Shown piece by piece: positions 13,065 to 24,235 of a DNA stretch of 64,000 bases; the stretch's first letter is position 1, and each line of letters begins with the position of its first letter. The DNA lies in NCBI RefSeq assembly GCF_000757825.1, contig NZ_CP009451.1, positions 3,968,001 to 4,032,000 on the forward strand, in the 5' to 3' direction. Origin of the DNA: Cedecea neteri (GTDB lineage Bacteria > Pseudomonadota > Gammaproteobacteria > Enterobacterales > Enterobacteriaceae). The translations under genes and the position numbers were made by a program. The notes below the pieces were generated by a model. The model worked only from the letters and a program-made list of their open reading frames with translations. It did not search any database and had not been told where the DNA came from.

Positions 13065-13796
13065 CTACAGGCGCATGAGCTGCCTGAACTCTTTCACCTT
13101 GCTGCGGCTCACCGGCACCTGAAAATCCAGGTCGCGCAGGCGCAGAATATAGGTATTGTTAAACCACGGTTCTATCTCACGGATTTTGCTCAGGTTCACC
13201 ACATACGAACGGTGGCAGCGGAAGAAATGGCTCTCCGGCAGGCGGCTGCAAAATTCGGTGATATTCATCGGCATGACGTAAGACTCGCGGCGCGTATAGA
13301 CGAACGTCATCTTCTCGTGGGCCTCCGCGTAGTAAATATCGTTGATGTCGGTAACGATAATTCGCTCGTCTTTGATCAGGTTAATCGTGGTGGCATCACG
13401 GTTTTCATGACTGGACGCAGGCTGTGAGGTCTGCTGCTGGTAAGCGGCCTCAAGCTTTTGCAGCATGCCAATAATGCGCGACTCCTGATACGGCTTCAGA
13501 ATGTAGTCGAAGGCCTCCAGCTCGAAGGCCTCTACCGCATGCTCTTTCCAGGCGGTGATAAACACGATGAACGGCTTATGGGCGAACTTGCTGATGTTCT
13601 GCGCCAGCAGCACGCCGTCCAGCGACGGAATATTGATGTCGAGGAAAATGGCGTCCACTTCGTGATGCTGCAGATACTTCAGCACGTCCATGCCGTCGTC
13701 AAAAGAGGCGACAATCTCCATCTCGCTGTGGTTTTTAATCAGCCAGCTAAGCTCCTGCTGTGCCAGAAACTCGTCCTCTACAATGATGACCTTCAT
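13065..13796 (-). CDS. pyrR: LytTR response regulator PyrR (YpdB)
   Basis: 243 residues: receiver domain with phosphoacceptor D53 ([13 protein letters not shown]) and acidic pocket E7-D8, then a C-terminal LytTR DNA-binding domain. Partner of the adjacent sensor PyrS; in E. coli this pair responds to pyruvate and activates the transporter gene yhjX. The gene overlaps the end of pyrS by four bases (ATGA), so the two are translationally coupled. Confidence 0.94.
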   Translation of the reverse strand: MKVIIVEDEFLAQQELSWLIKNHSEMEIVASFDDGMDVLKYLQHHEVDAIFLDINIPSLDGVLLAQNISKFAHKPFIVFITAWKEHAVEAFELEAFDYILKPYQESRIIGMLQKLEAAYQQQTSQPASSHENRDATTINLIKDERIIVTDINDIYYAEAHEKMTFVYTRRESYVMPMNITEFCSRLPESHFFRCHRSYVVNLSKIREIEPWFNNTYILRLRDLDFQVPVSRSKVKEFRQLMRL

Positions 13797-15496
13797 GCTT
13801 CTCTCCCCTCCAGTGGGCGATGAGCAGCGGCGGGAACCGAGCGCGGCACGTAAAAGGCGATTTCGGTGCCCGGCTCCAGGCGGCGAATAATCAGCCCTTC
13901 GCCGTAGAGCAGCTGGACGCGGTGATGGACGTTCAGCAGGCCGATTTTATTGCCCGGCATCTCGTTATTTTCCACGCGCTCAATCACCTTAGGATCTATG
14001 CCGTGGCCGGTATCACGCACCGCAATGCGCACCCGGTTGCCGCTCTCTTCAATACTTATCGTCACCACGCCCTTACCTTTACAGGGCTGAATGCCGTGCA
14101 CGATGGCATTTTCTACCAGCGGCTGGATAAGCAGGCTCGGAATGCGGCAGTTGACCTCTTCATCAATGTTATAGATGACCGTCAGCTTGTCGCCGAAGCG
14201 CGCCTGCTCAATGGCGATGTAATCCTTGATCTGGTAAAGCTCCTTGCGGATATCAATCTGCTCGTCGTCGTTCAGCTCGATGTTATAGCGCAGATAGCGT
14301 GACAGGTTGACGATAAGCTGGCGGGCGGTGTCCGGATTCATGCGGATAGAGGACGATATCGCATTCAGCGCATTGAACAGGAAGTGCGGGTTTATCTTGC
14401 TTTGCAGCGCTCTCAGCTCGGCCTTGTTGGCCATTTCACGCAGTTGCTCCGCGCGGGAAACCTCAAGCTGGGTGGAGATAATCTGCGACAGACCGACGGC
14501 CATCTCCTGCAGCGTGGACGTTATCTGATGGGCGTGGCGGTAATAGATTTTCAGGGTGCCGGTCACCACGCCTTTTTCCCACAGCGGGATGATTATCAGG
14601 GAGTGAATCTCCGGGGTACGCCAGGCTTCGTCATCGTTACGGATGATAATGCGCCCCTCTTTCAACGCCTGACGGGTGCGCGGGCTGAAGGCCTGGTCGT
14701 TCTCGTGGTAGTTATTCTCGCCCAGCCCGACGTAGGCCAGCACTTTTTCGGTATCGGTAATGGCCACCGCATCCGCGTCGATGTCCTGACGAATAATCTT
14801 GCAAACCTGGCGCAGTGACTCGCTGTTGACCTTGCGGAACAGCGGCAGCGTTTTGTTGGCGATATCCAGTGCCAGCTTCGCCTGGCGGGCGGCGCTGGCC
14901 TCTTTTTCACCCTCAACGCTTTGCACCAGCAGGATGATAAAGCCGATAGACACCGAGCCGAGGATCATCGGCACACCGATTTTAGAGACGATATCGAGGC
15001 CGAGCGCGGTGCTTGGTGCCCAGAGCACGACCAGAATCATGGTCATGGTTTCGCACACCATGCCGCCTATGATCCCGACCCGCCAGTGCTTCTCTTTCGG
15101 CACTTTGCGGTTGATCCAGCCGGCAATTATCCCGGCCAGGATACTGGTGATAAAACAGGGAATAGCGGTAATGCCGCCGATATCAATCAGGTAGCGGTGG
15201 GTCCCGGCAATCAGCCCGGTAATAATGCCTACCCAGGGTCCAAACAGAATGCCGCCGGACATCACCGCGATAATGCGCACGTTGACCAGCGAGCCTTCAA
15301 CCGGCACCCCGGACCAGGTACTGAACAAGGCGAACATCGAGAAGATGGCGGTGACCGCCAGCAGCTCTTTTGGCGTGTGGGCGCTTTTGTGCAGCAGTTC
15401 GCGGAACAGTCGAATGCGAATCAGGAAGAAAAGGCAAATAAGCATCAGCGCCGCGCGATCGAATACCGCCAGCAACATAGTAAAAATTTCGTGCAC
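13793..15496 (-). CDS. pyrS: LytS-type sensor kinase PyrS (YpdA)
   Basis: 567 residues (E. coli about 565). N-terminal 5TM-LytTR/LytS membrane sensor, a GAF domain in the middle (about 220-350), then a histidine kinase domain with the family H-box [12 protein letters not shown] and an HATPase domain with [13 protein letters not shown]. It senses extracellular pyruvate and phosphorylates PyrR, by homology. First gene of the pyrSR operon. Confidence 0.94.
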   Translation of the reverse strand: MHEIFTMLLAVFDRAALMLICLFFLIRIRLFRELLHKSAHTPKELLAVTAIFSMFALFSTWSGVPVEGSLVNVRIIAVMSGGILFGPWVGIITGLIAGTHRYLIDIGGITAIPCFITSILAGIIAGWINRKVPKEKHWRVGIIGGMVCETMTMILVVLWAPSTALGLDIVSKIGVPMILGSVSIGFIILLVQSVEGEKEASAARQAKLALDIANKTLPLFRKVNSESLRQVCKIIRQDIDADAVAITDTEKVLAYVGLGENNYHENDQAFSPRTRQALKEGRIIIRNDDEAWRTPEIHSLIIIPLWEKGVVTGTLKIYYRHAHQITSTLQEMAVGLSQIISTQLEVSRAEQLREMANKAELRALQSKINPHFLFNALNAISSSIRMNPDTARQLIVNLSRYLRYNIELNDDEQIDIRKELYQIKDYIAIEQARFGDKLTVIYNIDEEVNCRIPSLLIQPLVENAIVHGIQPCKGKGVVTISIEESGNRVRIAVRDTGHGIDPKVIERVENNEMPGNKIGLLNVHHRVQLLYGEGLIIRRLEPGTEIAFYVPRSVPAAAHRPLEGREA

Positions 15497-15753
15497 GGGA
15501 TACTCGCGTGGCTCAGAGGGGAAGCGCTAATGATAAGGAAATTTGGAGGGGGTTTCCAGTTGCGGGCTGGTTCTCAGCTTGAACCGTCGCCTATGCCGTC
15601 CAGTAACATCCACTCTTATGCAGGGGCGGCTGAGGTTCCGTTCACCCGTAAAACTATTTTCCCTGCGCCCGGCAAGCTCATCGCCGCTGAAGCGGTAAAC
15701 CCACCGGCTATCACCCAAACATTCGGGATCGATGAGAGCCGGGGAGCAATTCG
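15497..15753. other. Intergenic stretch upstream of pyrS
   Basis: First part of a 632-base gap between pyrS and the DUF1479 gene. No convincing gene is seen; the short open frames here do not resemble proteins. The pyrS promoter must lie here, but no clear -35/-10 pair could be picked out. Confidence 0.4.
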
Positions 15754-15853
15754 ACCCTCACCCCGGCCCTCTCCCAGAGGGAGAGGGGGAAAACAGCCAA
15801 CGTGGAACATTTTTTATTCCCTCTCCCTTCCAGGGAGAGGGTTAGGGTGAGGG
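15754..15853. repeat. Intergenic palindromic repeat (about 100 bases)
   Basis: Begins CCCTCACCCCGGCCCTCTCC and ends with the complementary GGAGAGGGTTAGGGTGAGGG. Each arm also contains its own small hairpin (CCCTCTCCC with GGGAGAGGG). This nested inverted structure is typical of intergenic palindromic units (REP/RUP-like) scattered in Enterobacter-type genomes. It is presumably transcribed as read-through only; its role is unknown. Confidence 0.75.
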
Positions 15854-15891
15854 TAAAAATAAGAAGCGAGGCACGGTTCAGGCTTAAATCG

Positions 15892-16008
15892 CCTCCGTTT
15901 TCTCTCCGACCCAGGACTGGGAGATAAAACGGAGGTCTGCCGCTTTAGCGGTCGATTTATTTGGCCGGGAGTCTGGGGTCTCGGGGAAGTGACGGTGACT
16001 TCCCCGAG
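15892..16008. other. Two strong hairpins in a gene-free stretch, possible small RNA
   Basis: The first inverted repeat is CCTCCGTTTTCTCTCC (15892-15907) against GGGAGATAAAACGGAGG (15919-15935). The second is perfect, CTCGGGGAAGT (15980-15990) and ACTTCCCCGAG (15998-16008), with a seven-base loop. Neither is followed by a clean T-run. They could be a structured RNA, processed leader elements or terminators of the flanking genes. Nothing else is seen up to 16128. Confidence 0.35.
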
Positions 16009-16128
16009 TCGTTCACAAGTTCTGTGGTGACATATGAAACAGGACTGGAAGTGAACGGAACCTTAGCCAGGCGTGCATAATCGTCGATGTTTATGACTAA
16101 GTGACAACTCTGGCAGCATGAGGAGCAA

Positions 16129-17370
16129 TCACTTCCCGCCAAGCTGCTCCTTCCCGGCGGCGGTCAAATCCTGCATGGTCGCGCGGCCAACAAAATCCAC
16201 CTCAAAATCGTCGGCAGCGAAATCCGGCGGCGTCTTCCCTTCGATAAAGGCTTCCCACTGGCGCGGCAGGTACTCTGCGTTCTTCTCGCACCACGGCGCG
16301 GCGGCGATGTACATCACGTTGCTGTCGAACTCGCCGAGGTGCTCGTTCTCAACGGCATGAATCACATCGCAGTGCCAGAAAACGGTATCGCCCGGTTCCA
16401 TATCGGGAATTGAGGAAATCCCAGTCAGTAAAAGGGGATGCCACTCTTTGTTAATGGATAATGCTCTGCCGGGCTTTGCTTCGCACAACGATTCTTCTGG
16501 CACATCATCCTGCAGCGCGCGCAGCAGGATCCAGGCCATGGCGTTGGCGACAGGCAGCAAATTCAGCGTACCGCCGTGCTTGCGCTGCGGGGTGAGTGCC
16601 GTCCAGCCCTGAAAAGTACGGAACATCGAACAGACGGCGGGAGACGGAAACTCCCTGACTTCAGTACGCCCTTCGGCGGCAAACGGATCGTAATCCTGCC
16701 ACTGGCCGGAAAACACGTGGCGATAGACGTGACGGAAGTTTTCGTCCAGCCAGCGCTCAACCGAGCCGCCGTCAACGTGTGGGGAAAGCCCGAGCGAGCT
16801 TGAGCGAGGCGGGCGACGGCGGGTGCGGTCCGCGTAAGAAACGACCCGGTTTGGATCGAAATGCTGCCTGCCGCTGCTTTCTGTCTGCCAGAGATTATTG
16901 AGGAACACCTGCACCGCTTTCATGCGTTCGTGCTGGCGGGCTTCGGTCTGTGGCTTAGACCAGTAAATGCCGTAAATTTGCGGCTTACTGTCGGCAAGTG
17001 TGCCGAAATAGTTATCTTCTGCCGCATTTTTCAGGCGCTCGACAAAGTGGTTACGTTGCAGATAATTGCCGATTTCTTCATTCCATGCGGTGGCCTGCTC
17101 CTGTGGGAAAACGCCCCGCACCGTACAACAGCCGCGCTGGCGGATCAGCGCTTTTTGCTGCTCGCTGACGCGGCCGTGCAGAATGTCGTCGGCCTCGAGC
17201 TGAGGAACAGGGTTCTCACCCCGATCCATTTCAGCGCGGATCGTCTCGATCTGTTGACGAATATTGGCCTCAAGTTCGGCGAAAACCGACTGATAATCAG
17301 GCAGATCGTGGCGCAGCTTTTGTTTTATCTCACGGATAGCTTTTGGCAGATCGTTTATGTCCAGGTGCAT
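16129..17370 (-). CDS. DUF1479 (YbiU-like) putative oxygenase
   Basis: 413 residues from ATG 17370, chosen because GGAG stands six bases before it; an ATG four codons upstream has no such site. Belongs to the DUF1479 family with E. coli YbiU, built on a double-stranded beta-helix related to Fe(II)/2-oxoglutarate dioxygenases. Conserved blocks: [19 protein letters not shown] (His-x-Asp of a 2-His-1-Asp metal site), [10 protein letters not shown] and [11 protein letters not shown] (distal His). Substrate unknown. It lies between pyrS and alaC where E. coli has no such gene. Confidence 0.85.
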   Translation of the reverse strand: MHLDINDLPKAIREIKQKLRHDLPDYQSVFAELEANIRQQIETIRAEMDRGENPVPQLEADDILHGRVSEQQKALIRQRGCCTVRGVFPQEQATAWNEEIGNYLQRNHFVERLKNAAEDNYFGTLADSKPQIYGIYWSKPQTEARQHERMKAVQVFLNNLWQTESSGRQHFDPNRVVSYADRTRRRPPRSSSLGLSPHVDGGSVERWLDENFRHVYRHVFSGQWQDYDPFAAEGRTEVREFPSPAVCSMFRTFQGWTALTPQRKHGGTLNLLPVANAMAWILLRALQDDVPEESLCEAKPGRALSINKEWHPLLLTGISSIPDMEPGDTVFWHCDVIHAVENEHLGEFDSNVMYIAAAPWCEKNAEYLPRQWEAFIEGKTPPDFAADDFEVDFVGRATMQDLTAAGKEQLGGK

Positions 17371-17611
17371 AGGTGGCTCCATCTTTCAGAGGGTAGGTTA
17401 CTGAGTTGTTGCTACCTGGTTAATGTATGCCTGGTTTGGAAAATGAAATAGAGATGACTTTCATTCGAAACTTCCCGTTTTATGTCACGGAAAAAATATT
17501 TTCACTTCCCCCTCGACAGGCGATTTTTATTCAGGCTATTTTCAAAACAGGCCACATCGCGTGGCAGCGTCGCTCGGACGGTCCGGGCGCTCACGTTACT
17601 CTGAGGAATTT

Positions 17612-18844
17612 ATGGCTGACTCCAGTCCAAAACGTCGTTTTTCGCGTATCGATCGCTTGCCCCCTTACGTTTTTAATATCACCGCCGAACTGAAAATGGC
17701 TGCGCGACGCCGCGGCGAAGACATTATCGATTTCAGCATGGGCAACCCGGATGGGGCGACGCCGCCGCACATCGTTGAGAAGCTTTGCACCGTGGCCCAG
17801 CGTGAAGACACGCACGGTTATTCCACCTCGCGAGGGATCCCACGCCTGCGCCGCGCCATTTCTCGCTGGTACAAAGATCGTTACGACGTGGACATCGACC
17901 CGGAAAGCGAAGCTATTGTGACCATCGGCTCGAAAGAAGGGCTGGCGCACCTGATGCTGGCGACGCTGGATCACGGTGACACCGTGCTGGTGCCGAACCC
18001 AAGCTACCCGATTCATATTTATGGCGCGGTCATCGCTGGGGCGCAGGTTCGCTCGGTGCCGCTGGTGGAAGGCGTGGACTTCTTTGCCGAGCTGGAACGC
18101 GCGATTCGTGAAAGCTACCCGAAACCAAAGATGATGATCCTGGGCTTCCCGTCTAACCCAACGGCGCAGTGCGTGGAGCTGGAGTTTTTCGAAAAAGTGG
18201 TCGCGCTGGCGAAGCAGTACGACGTGCTGGTCATTCACGATCTGGCCTACGCCGACATTGTTTATGACGGCTGGAAGGCACCTTCTATTATGGAAGTGCC
18301 CGGCGCACGCGACGTGGCGGTTGAGTTCTTCACGCTGTCAAAAAGCTACAATATGGCGGGCTGGCGCATCGGCTTTATGGTGGGTAACCAGGAGCTGGTA
18401 AGCGCGCTGGCGCGCATCAAGAGTTACCACGATTACGGCACCTTCACGCCGCTGCAGGTTGCGGCGATTGCAGCCCTTGAAGGCGACCAGCAGTGCGTGC
18501 GCGATATCGCAGAGCAGTACAAGCGCCGCCGCGATGTGTTGGTAAAAGGCCTGCATGAAGCCGGTTGGATGGTGGAATGCCCGAAAGCATCGATGTACGT
18601 GTGGGCAAAAATACCGGAACAGTATGCGGCCATGGGCTCGCTGGAGTTTGCTAAAAAGCTGCTGCAGGAGGCAAAAGTTTGCGTGTCGCCGGGGATTGGT
18701 TTTGGCGATTACGGCGACACTCACGTTCGCTTCGCGCTGATTGAAAACCGGGATCGTATTCGCCAGGCGGTACGCGGCATTAAAGCGATGTTCCGCGCCG
18801 ATGGCCTACTGCCGCCGTTGCCGAAAAACGTCACTGAAAGCTAA
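17612..18844 (+). CDS. alaC: Glutamate-pyruvate aminotransferase AlaC
   Basis: Class I/II PLP aminotransferase of 410 residues, about 90 percent alike E. coli AlaC (YfdZ) by eye. Makes alanine from pyruvate and glutamate. The PLP lysine is in [17 protein letters not shown]; the cofactor and substrate region has GFPSNPTAQ and [14 protein letters not shown]. The start at 17612 ([10 protein letters not shown]) matches E. coli and has GAGGAA upstream; the open frame extends 17 codons further 5' without support. Confidence 0.97.
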   Translation: MADSSPKRRFSRIDRLPPYVFNITAELKMAARRRGEDIIDFSMGNPDGATPPHIVEKLCTVAQREDTHGYSTSRGIPRLRRAISRWYKDRYDVDIDPESEAIVTIGSKEGLAHLMLATLDHGDTVLVPNPSYPIHIYGAVIAGAQVRSVPLVEGVDFFAELERAIRESYPKPKMMILGFPSNPTAQCVELEFFEKVVALAKQYDVLVIHDLAYADIVYDGWKAPSIMEVPGARDVAVEFFTLSKSYNMAGWRIGFMVGNQELVSALARIKSYHDYGTFTPLQVAAIAALEGDQQCVRDIAEQYKRRRDVLVKGLHEAGWMVECPKASMYVWAKIPEQYAAMGSLEFAKKLLQEAKVCVSPGIGFGDYGDTHVRFALIENRDRIRQAVRGIKAMFRADGLLPPLPKNVTES

Positions 18845-18853
18845 AACGAAAAC

Positions 18854-18875
18854 AGGAGCCTTTTGGCTCCTGAGA
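18854..18875 (+). terminator. Terminator hairpin after alaC
   Basis: AGGAGCC-TTTT-GGCTCCT stem-loop ten bases after the alaC stop. The same 18-base hairpin recurs at 19001-19018. No T-run follows directly, so efficiency is uncertain. Confidence 0.6.
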
Positions 18876-18956
18876 CTGCTGACAAAGTTCATTGTTCTAA
18901 AAAAGTCCGAACCCGGGTCTAATAAAAATAATGAATAATGTTTTCTGGTTTGCCCC

Positions 18957-19018
18957 AAACAGTCGAAAACCACGTTTTTCGGCTGTTTGTCATCAATCTG
19001 AGGAGCCTTTTGGCTCCT
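18957..19018 (-). terminator. Two stem-loops downstream of ypdK
   Basis: An AACAGTCGAAAA / TTTTTCGGCTGTT inverted repeat (about 18959-18987) and a second copy of AGGAGCC-TTTT-GGCTCCT (19001-19018) lie beyond the ypdK stop and can end that transcript. Repetition of the same hairpin 147 bases apart is unusual. Confidence 0.5.
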
Positions 19019-19046
19019 GTTCTCTTGCGCTGCTGCTTGTGACCGC

Positions 19047-19121
19047 TTACTCAACCATCAGGAAGAAGGTGCCGGCCCACAACACAACAATCACAGAAAT
19101 ACCCATCAGAAAATATTTCAC
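19047..19121 (-). CDS. ypdK: YpdK, 24-residue membrane peptide
   Basis: A 24-codon gene starting at GTG 19121 with GGAG nine bases upstream. The product reads MKYFLMGISVIVVLWAGTFF and four more residues (LMVE). It is colinear with E. coli YpdK (MKYFFMGISFMVIVWAGTFA...), a single-helix inner-membrane small protein, and lies next to alaC just as in E. coli. Function unknown. In E. coli lpxP follows; here the conserved gene order ends at this gene. Confidence 0.88.
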   Translation of the reverse strand: MKYFLMGISVIVVLWAGTFFLMVE

Positions 19122-21151
<2,030 letters not shown>

Positions 21152-21156
21152 CGGTA

Positions 21157-21819
21157 TCAGTGGGATTGCTGATGCCGCGACCACGCCGCCAGCACCGTGC
21201 GCTCGGAAAGCTCCAGGTATTCAGCGAGCGTTGCGGCGGCCTGGGCGTTATTGCCGTCGTTGAGCAGGGCGAGGATATGCGCATTTTTCTCGATATAAGG
21301 CGCGTAGAGCATCTCCGGATCGTTCAGATGGCCGAACGCCAGCCTTAACTCTGCGGAGATATTACGGTAGAGGCGAATCAGGCGTTCGCTGTCGGCAAGT
21401 TCGACAATCGCGGTATGAAACTTCATGTTGGCCGTTCCCACGCTACGCCAGTCGCTGGTCTGGCGGTGTTGCCGCGCTTCTTCCACGGCTGCCTCCATTT
21501 TTGCCACGGCGGGATGCAGTGGATAGGCGTGGGCTAACGCGTCGCACTCAATTAAGCGGCGAATACGGTAGATGTCGAGGATATCTGCCATATCCGGCAC
21601 CGCCACGTACACGCCCCGATTGGGCTCATAGCGCAGCAATCCTTCCTGGGTCAGCATCCTGAACACCTCGCGCAGCGTATTGCGTGAAATATCCAGCTGC
21701 TCGCTGAGCGCGGCCTCAGACAGACGTGTGCCAGGCACAAGCTCCCCAATGATGATTTTATGGCGAACGGTTTCGGCGATTTTCTCGCTCAGCATCTGGG
21801 CAGGCAGCTCTTTTTTCAT
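21157..21819 (-). CDS. GntR (FadR-subfamily) regulator of the pxp-like operon
   Basis: 220 residues: N-terminal winged helix with ALSEQLDISRNTLREVFRML as recognition region, then an all-helical FCD ligand-binding domain with the metal/ligand residues typical of the family (Asp and His in WRSVGTANMKFHTAIVELA and later His). Divergent from the transporter-carboxylase operon at 22177, and three copies of a likely operator lie between them, so it is the probable local repressor, perhaps released by the pathway substrate. Confidence 0.88.
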   Translation of the reverse strand: MKKELPAQMLSEKIAETVRHKIIIGELVPGTRLSEAALSEQLDISRNTLREVFRMLTQEGLLRYEPNRGVYVAVPDMADILDIYRIRRLIECDALAHAYPLHPAVAKMEAAVEEARQHRQTSDWRSVGTANMKFHTAIVELADSERLIRLYRNISAELRLAFGHLNDPEMLYAPYIEKNAHILALLNDGNNAQAAATLAEYLELSERTVLAAWSRHQQSH

Positions 21820-21921
21820 GATTTTCCGCGCGTGATTCGGTAAGCGGCAATCTTTACATATTCGCCAGGGGGCAGCAAGACGTTGACGGAGCAGGATTAT
21901 TTCAGAATAAGCGACATGTTA

Positions 21922-21997
21922 TGCACTTTTTTGGTGATTCATCGTGTTTTTATGCACTGATTTGGTGCGTGAAGTTGTTAAAAGATACCAAAAAGTG
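21922..21997. promoter_or_regulatory. Triple operator candidate between GntR and the pxp-like operon
   Basis: TGCACTTTTTTGGTG (21922-21936) and TGCACTGATTTGGTG (21953-21967) are direct repeats 31 bases apart, about three helix turns. ACCAAAAAGTG (21987-21997) is the same element inverted. Such spacing fits cooperative binding by the dimeric GntR protein. Apart from these, the 357-base gap up to 22176 contains only the two divergent promoters. Confidence 0.65.
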
Positions 21998-22176
21998 ATC
22001 GGCGTTGGTTTTTTATCATCCACTTTTCGATTCTGTTTGTCTGTTTAATCAACACTCATTAGCTTATTGTTCAACAATAAATTTATATTTGCTTAACAAT
22101 CTGGCTATTTGCTCCAACGATGGCCTGCTTATTGCTTAACAGACAAGGTCATAATTCTAATAATGGAGTGAGTAAG

Positions 22177-23418
22177 ATGGCAGCGCATGAAACCGAAGAC
22201 CAATCCTTTGTTCAGAAGCGACGCTCATCGCTAATCGCGGCGATATTCCTGATGGCAACCTCGGCCATTGGGCCCGGCTTTATCACCCAGACGGCCACCT
22301 TTACCGCGACGATGGGCTCGGCCTTTGCCTTCGGTATTATGGCTTCTATCGTCATCGACTTTGTGGTGCAGCAGAACATCTGGCGCGTGGTCACGGTCAC
22401 GAAAATGCGCGCCTCCGATCTTGCCAACGAAACGCTGCCGGGCAGCGGTTACCTGCTCTCCGTGCTGGTGATTTTTGGCGGGCTGGTGTTCAACATCGGC
22501 AATATTGCCGGCGCCGGCCTGGGGCTGAACGCCATGTTTGGCCTGGCGCCAAAGTGGGGCGGATTACTCAGCGCGCTGCTGGCTATTTATATTTTCTCCT
22601 CCCGCCGCGCCAGCACCGCCATTGACCGCCTGATGATCGTGCTTGGCCTGGTGATGATTGCGCTCACGCTGTACGTGGCTTTCGTTTCCGGCCCGCCGGT
22701 GGGCGAAGCCCTGTACCAGAGCGTCCTGCCGGATCACATCAACTTTGCCACCATTACCACCATCGTCGGCGGTACCGTCGGCGGCTATATCTCCTACGCC
22801 GGCGCGCACCGCCTGTTGGATAAAGGCATGGGCGGCGTGGAAAATATTCAGGCCGTCTCCTCCGGCGCGACAAAAGGCATACTGGTCGTTGGGTTAATGC
22901 GTTATATCCTGTTCCTCGCCGTGCTGGGCGTGGTTGCCAGCGGCGTCACGCTGGATATTTCCAGCCAGGTGGCAAACCCGGCGCTGCAGGCATTCCAGCA
23001 TGCGGTGGGCTCCTTCGGCGTGCAGCTCTTCGGCTTTATTTTCTGGGCAGCGGCGATTACCAGCGTGATTGGCGCGGCCTACACCTCAGTGACCTTTATG
23101 ACGGTGTTTAATAAACAAATGGGCGAGCGCCAGCGCAGCATCGCGACGGTAATTTTTATCGCCGTCTCGCTGGTGATTTACCTGATGTTAGGCACGGCTC
23201 CGGCGGCGCTGCTGGTGTTTGCCGGCGGCTTTAACGGCTTGATTTTACCGATCGGCATGACGCTCTTTATCTACGTGGGCTGGAAACGGGCCGATTTGAT
23301 GGCGGGTTATCGCTATCCGCGCTGGCTGCTGTGGACGGGGCTGATTACCTGCGCGCTCACCTGGTATATGGGGGCGCTCTCCGTCGGCGCGATATTTGAC
23401 TTCCTGAAGATTGTCTAA
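22177..23418 (+). CDS. NRAMP-like transporter without metal-site motifs
   Basis: 413 residues from ATG 22177 (GGAG eight bases upstream; the longer frame from 22120 has none). Eleven hydrophobic segments in the NRAMP/LeuT fold. The helix-1 DPGN of true metal transporters is replaced by IGPGFITQT, and no MPH motif is found in helix 6 ([14 protein letters not shown]). It resembles YcsG of Bacillus, also encoded beside pxpA/kipI/kipA genes. It probably imports the substrate of the following enzymes rather than Mn2+; this is inference. Confidence 0.8.
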   Translation: MAAHETEDQSFVQKRRSSLIAAIFLMATSAIGPGFITQTATFTATMGSAFAFGIMASIVIDFVVQQNIWRVVTVTKMRASDLANETLPGSGYLLSVLVIFGGLVFNIGNIAGAGLGLNAMFGLAPKWGGLLSALLAIYIFSSRRASTAIDRLMIVLGLVMIALTLYVAFVSGPPVGEALYQSVLPDHINFATITTIVGGTVGGYISYAGAHRLLDKGMGGVENIQAVSSGATKGILVVGLMRYILFLAVLGVVASGVTLDISSQVANPALQAFQHAVGSFGVQLFGFIFWAAAITSVIGAAYTSVTFMTVFNKQMGERQRSIATVIFIAVSLVIYLMLGTAPAALLVFAGGFNGLILPIGMTLFIYVGWKRADLMAGYRYPRWLLWTGLITCALTWYMGALSVGAIFDFLKIV

Positions 23419-23428
23419 GGAACAAAAG

Positions 23429-24199
23429 ATGTTGAAAACAATCGATTTAAACAGTGATTTAGGTGAGAGCTTTGGGCAGTGGAGCATGGGTGACGATGCG
23501 GCCATTCTCACGCTGGTCAGCAGCGCCAACGTGGCCTGCGGCTTTCACGCCGGGTCTCCCGCCGGAATTTTAGAAACGCTGAAAGCCGCGAAGGCCCAAA
23601 GTGTGGTGGTTGGCGCGCACGTGGCGTACCCGGACCTCGTGGGCTTTGGCCGCCGCAATATGGACGTGGCAAGCGACGAACTCACCGCCGACGTCATTTA
23701 CCAGATTGGCGCGCTGCAGGGGCTGGCCCGCGCGGCCGGTACGGAAGTGCGATACGTGAAGCCGCACGGCGCGCTGTATAACACCATCGCCCACCATGAA
23801 CGTCAGGCGCTGGCGGTGATCGACGCGATTCTGGCCGTTAACCCGCAGCTGCCGCTCGTGGGGCTGGCTGGCTCCCCGGTGCTGGCGCTGGCGCAGCAAA
23901 AAGGGCTGAAAACTATTGCCGAAGCTTTTGCTGACCGCGCCTACCATGCGGATGGCTCGCTGGTTTCACGTCGTGAGGCGGGGTCGGTGCTGCACGACGC
24001 CGGGCAGGTCGCTCAGCGTATGCTGCAGTTAATCACCGAAGGCGGCGTGGACTCTATCGAAGGGAAATTTACCCCGATACAGGCTGATTCAATTTGCGTC
24101 CACGGTGACAGCCCCGGCGCTATTGCGATGGCGGCGGAGATCCGCAAGCTGCTTGAATCCCAGGGCATCGCCATTCGCGCGTTTGCCCCGCACGACTGA
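23429..24199 (+). CDS. pxpA: 5-oxoprolinase subunit A, PxpA (LamB/YcsF family)
   Basis: 256 residues starting at ATG 23429 with AAGGA upstream. LamB/YcsF fold with the signature [13 protein letters not shown] at the N-terminus, [23 protein letters not shown] and VKPHGALYN. In E. coli PxpABC hydrolyses 5-oxoproline (pyroglutamate) to glutamate using ATP. Here PxpA stands in an operon with fused PxpBC and a biotin carboxylase, so the substrate may differ. Confidence 0.9.
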   Translation: MLKTIDLNSDLGESFGQWSMGDDAAILTLVSSANVACGFHAGSPAGILETLKAAKAQSVVVGAHVAYPDLVGFGRRNMDVASDELTADVIYQIGALQGLARAAGTEVRYVKPHGALYNTIAHHERQALAVIDAILAVNPQLPLVGLAGSPVLALAQQKGLKTIAEAFADRAYHADGSLVSRREAGSVLHDAGQVAQRMLQLITEGGVDSIEGKFTPIQADSICVHGDSPGAIAMAAEIRKLLESQGIAIRAFAPHD

Positions 24200-24208
24200 G
24201 GAGTGTTT

Positions 24209-24235
24209 ATGTCGATGTTAGGGGAAATAACGTGA
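24209..24235 (+). CDS. Possible eight-codon ORF coupling pxpA to pxpBC
   Basis: ATG 24209, with GAGGAG at normal spacing, reads eight codons (MSMLGEIT) to a TGA that overlaps the GTG start of the next gene as GTGA. The ribosome site here is stronger than the one before the GTG. It could be a translational-coupling leader. No coding conservation can be judged from one sequence. Confidence 0.3.
   Translation: MSMLGEIT

Noticed and set aside
14921-15850. 309-codon open frame antisense to pyrS running into the palindromic repeat
   Set aside because: Low-complexity Asp/His/Gln-rich product opposite a well-conserved kinase, and the tail reads through an intergenic repeat.
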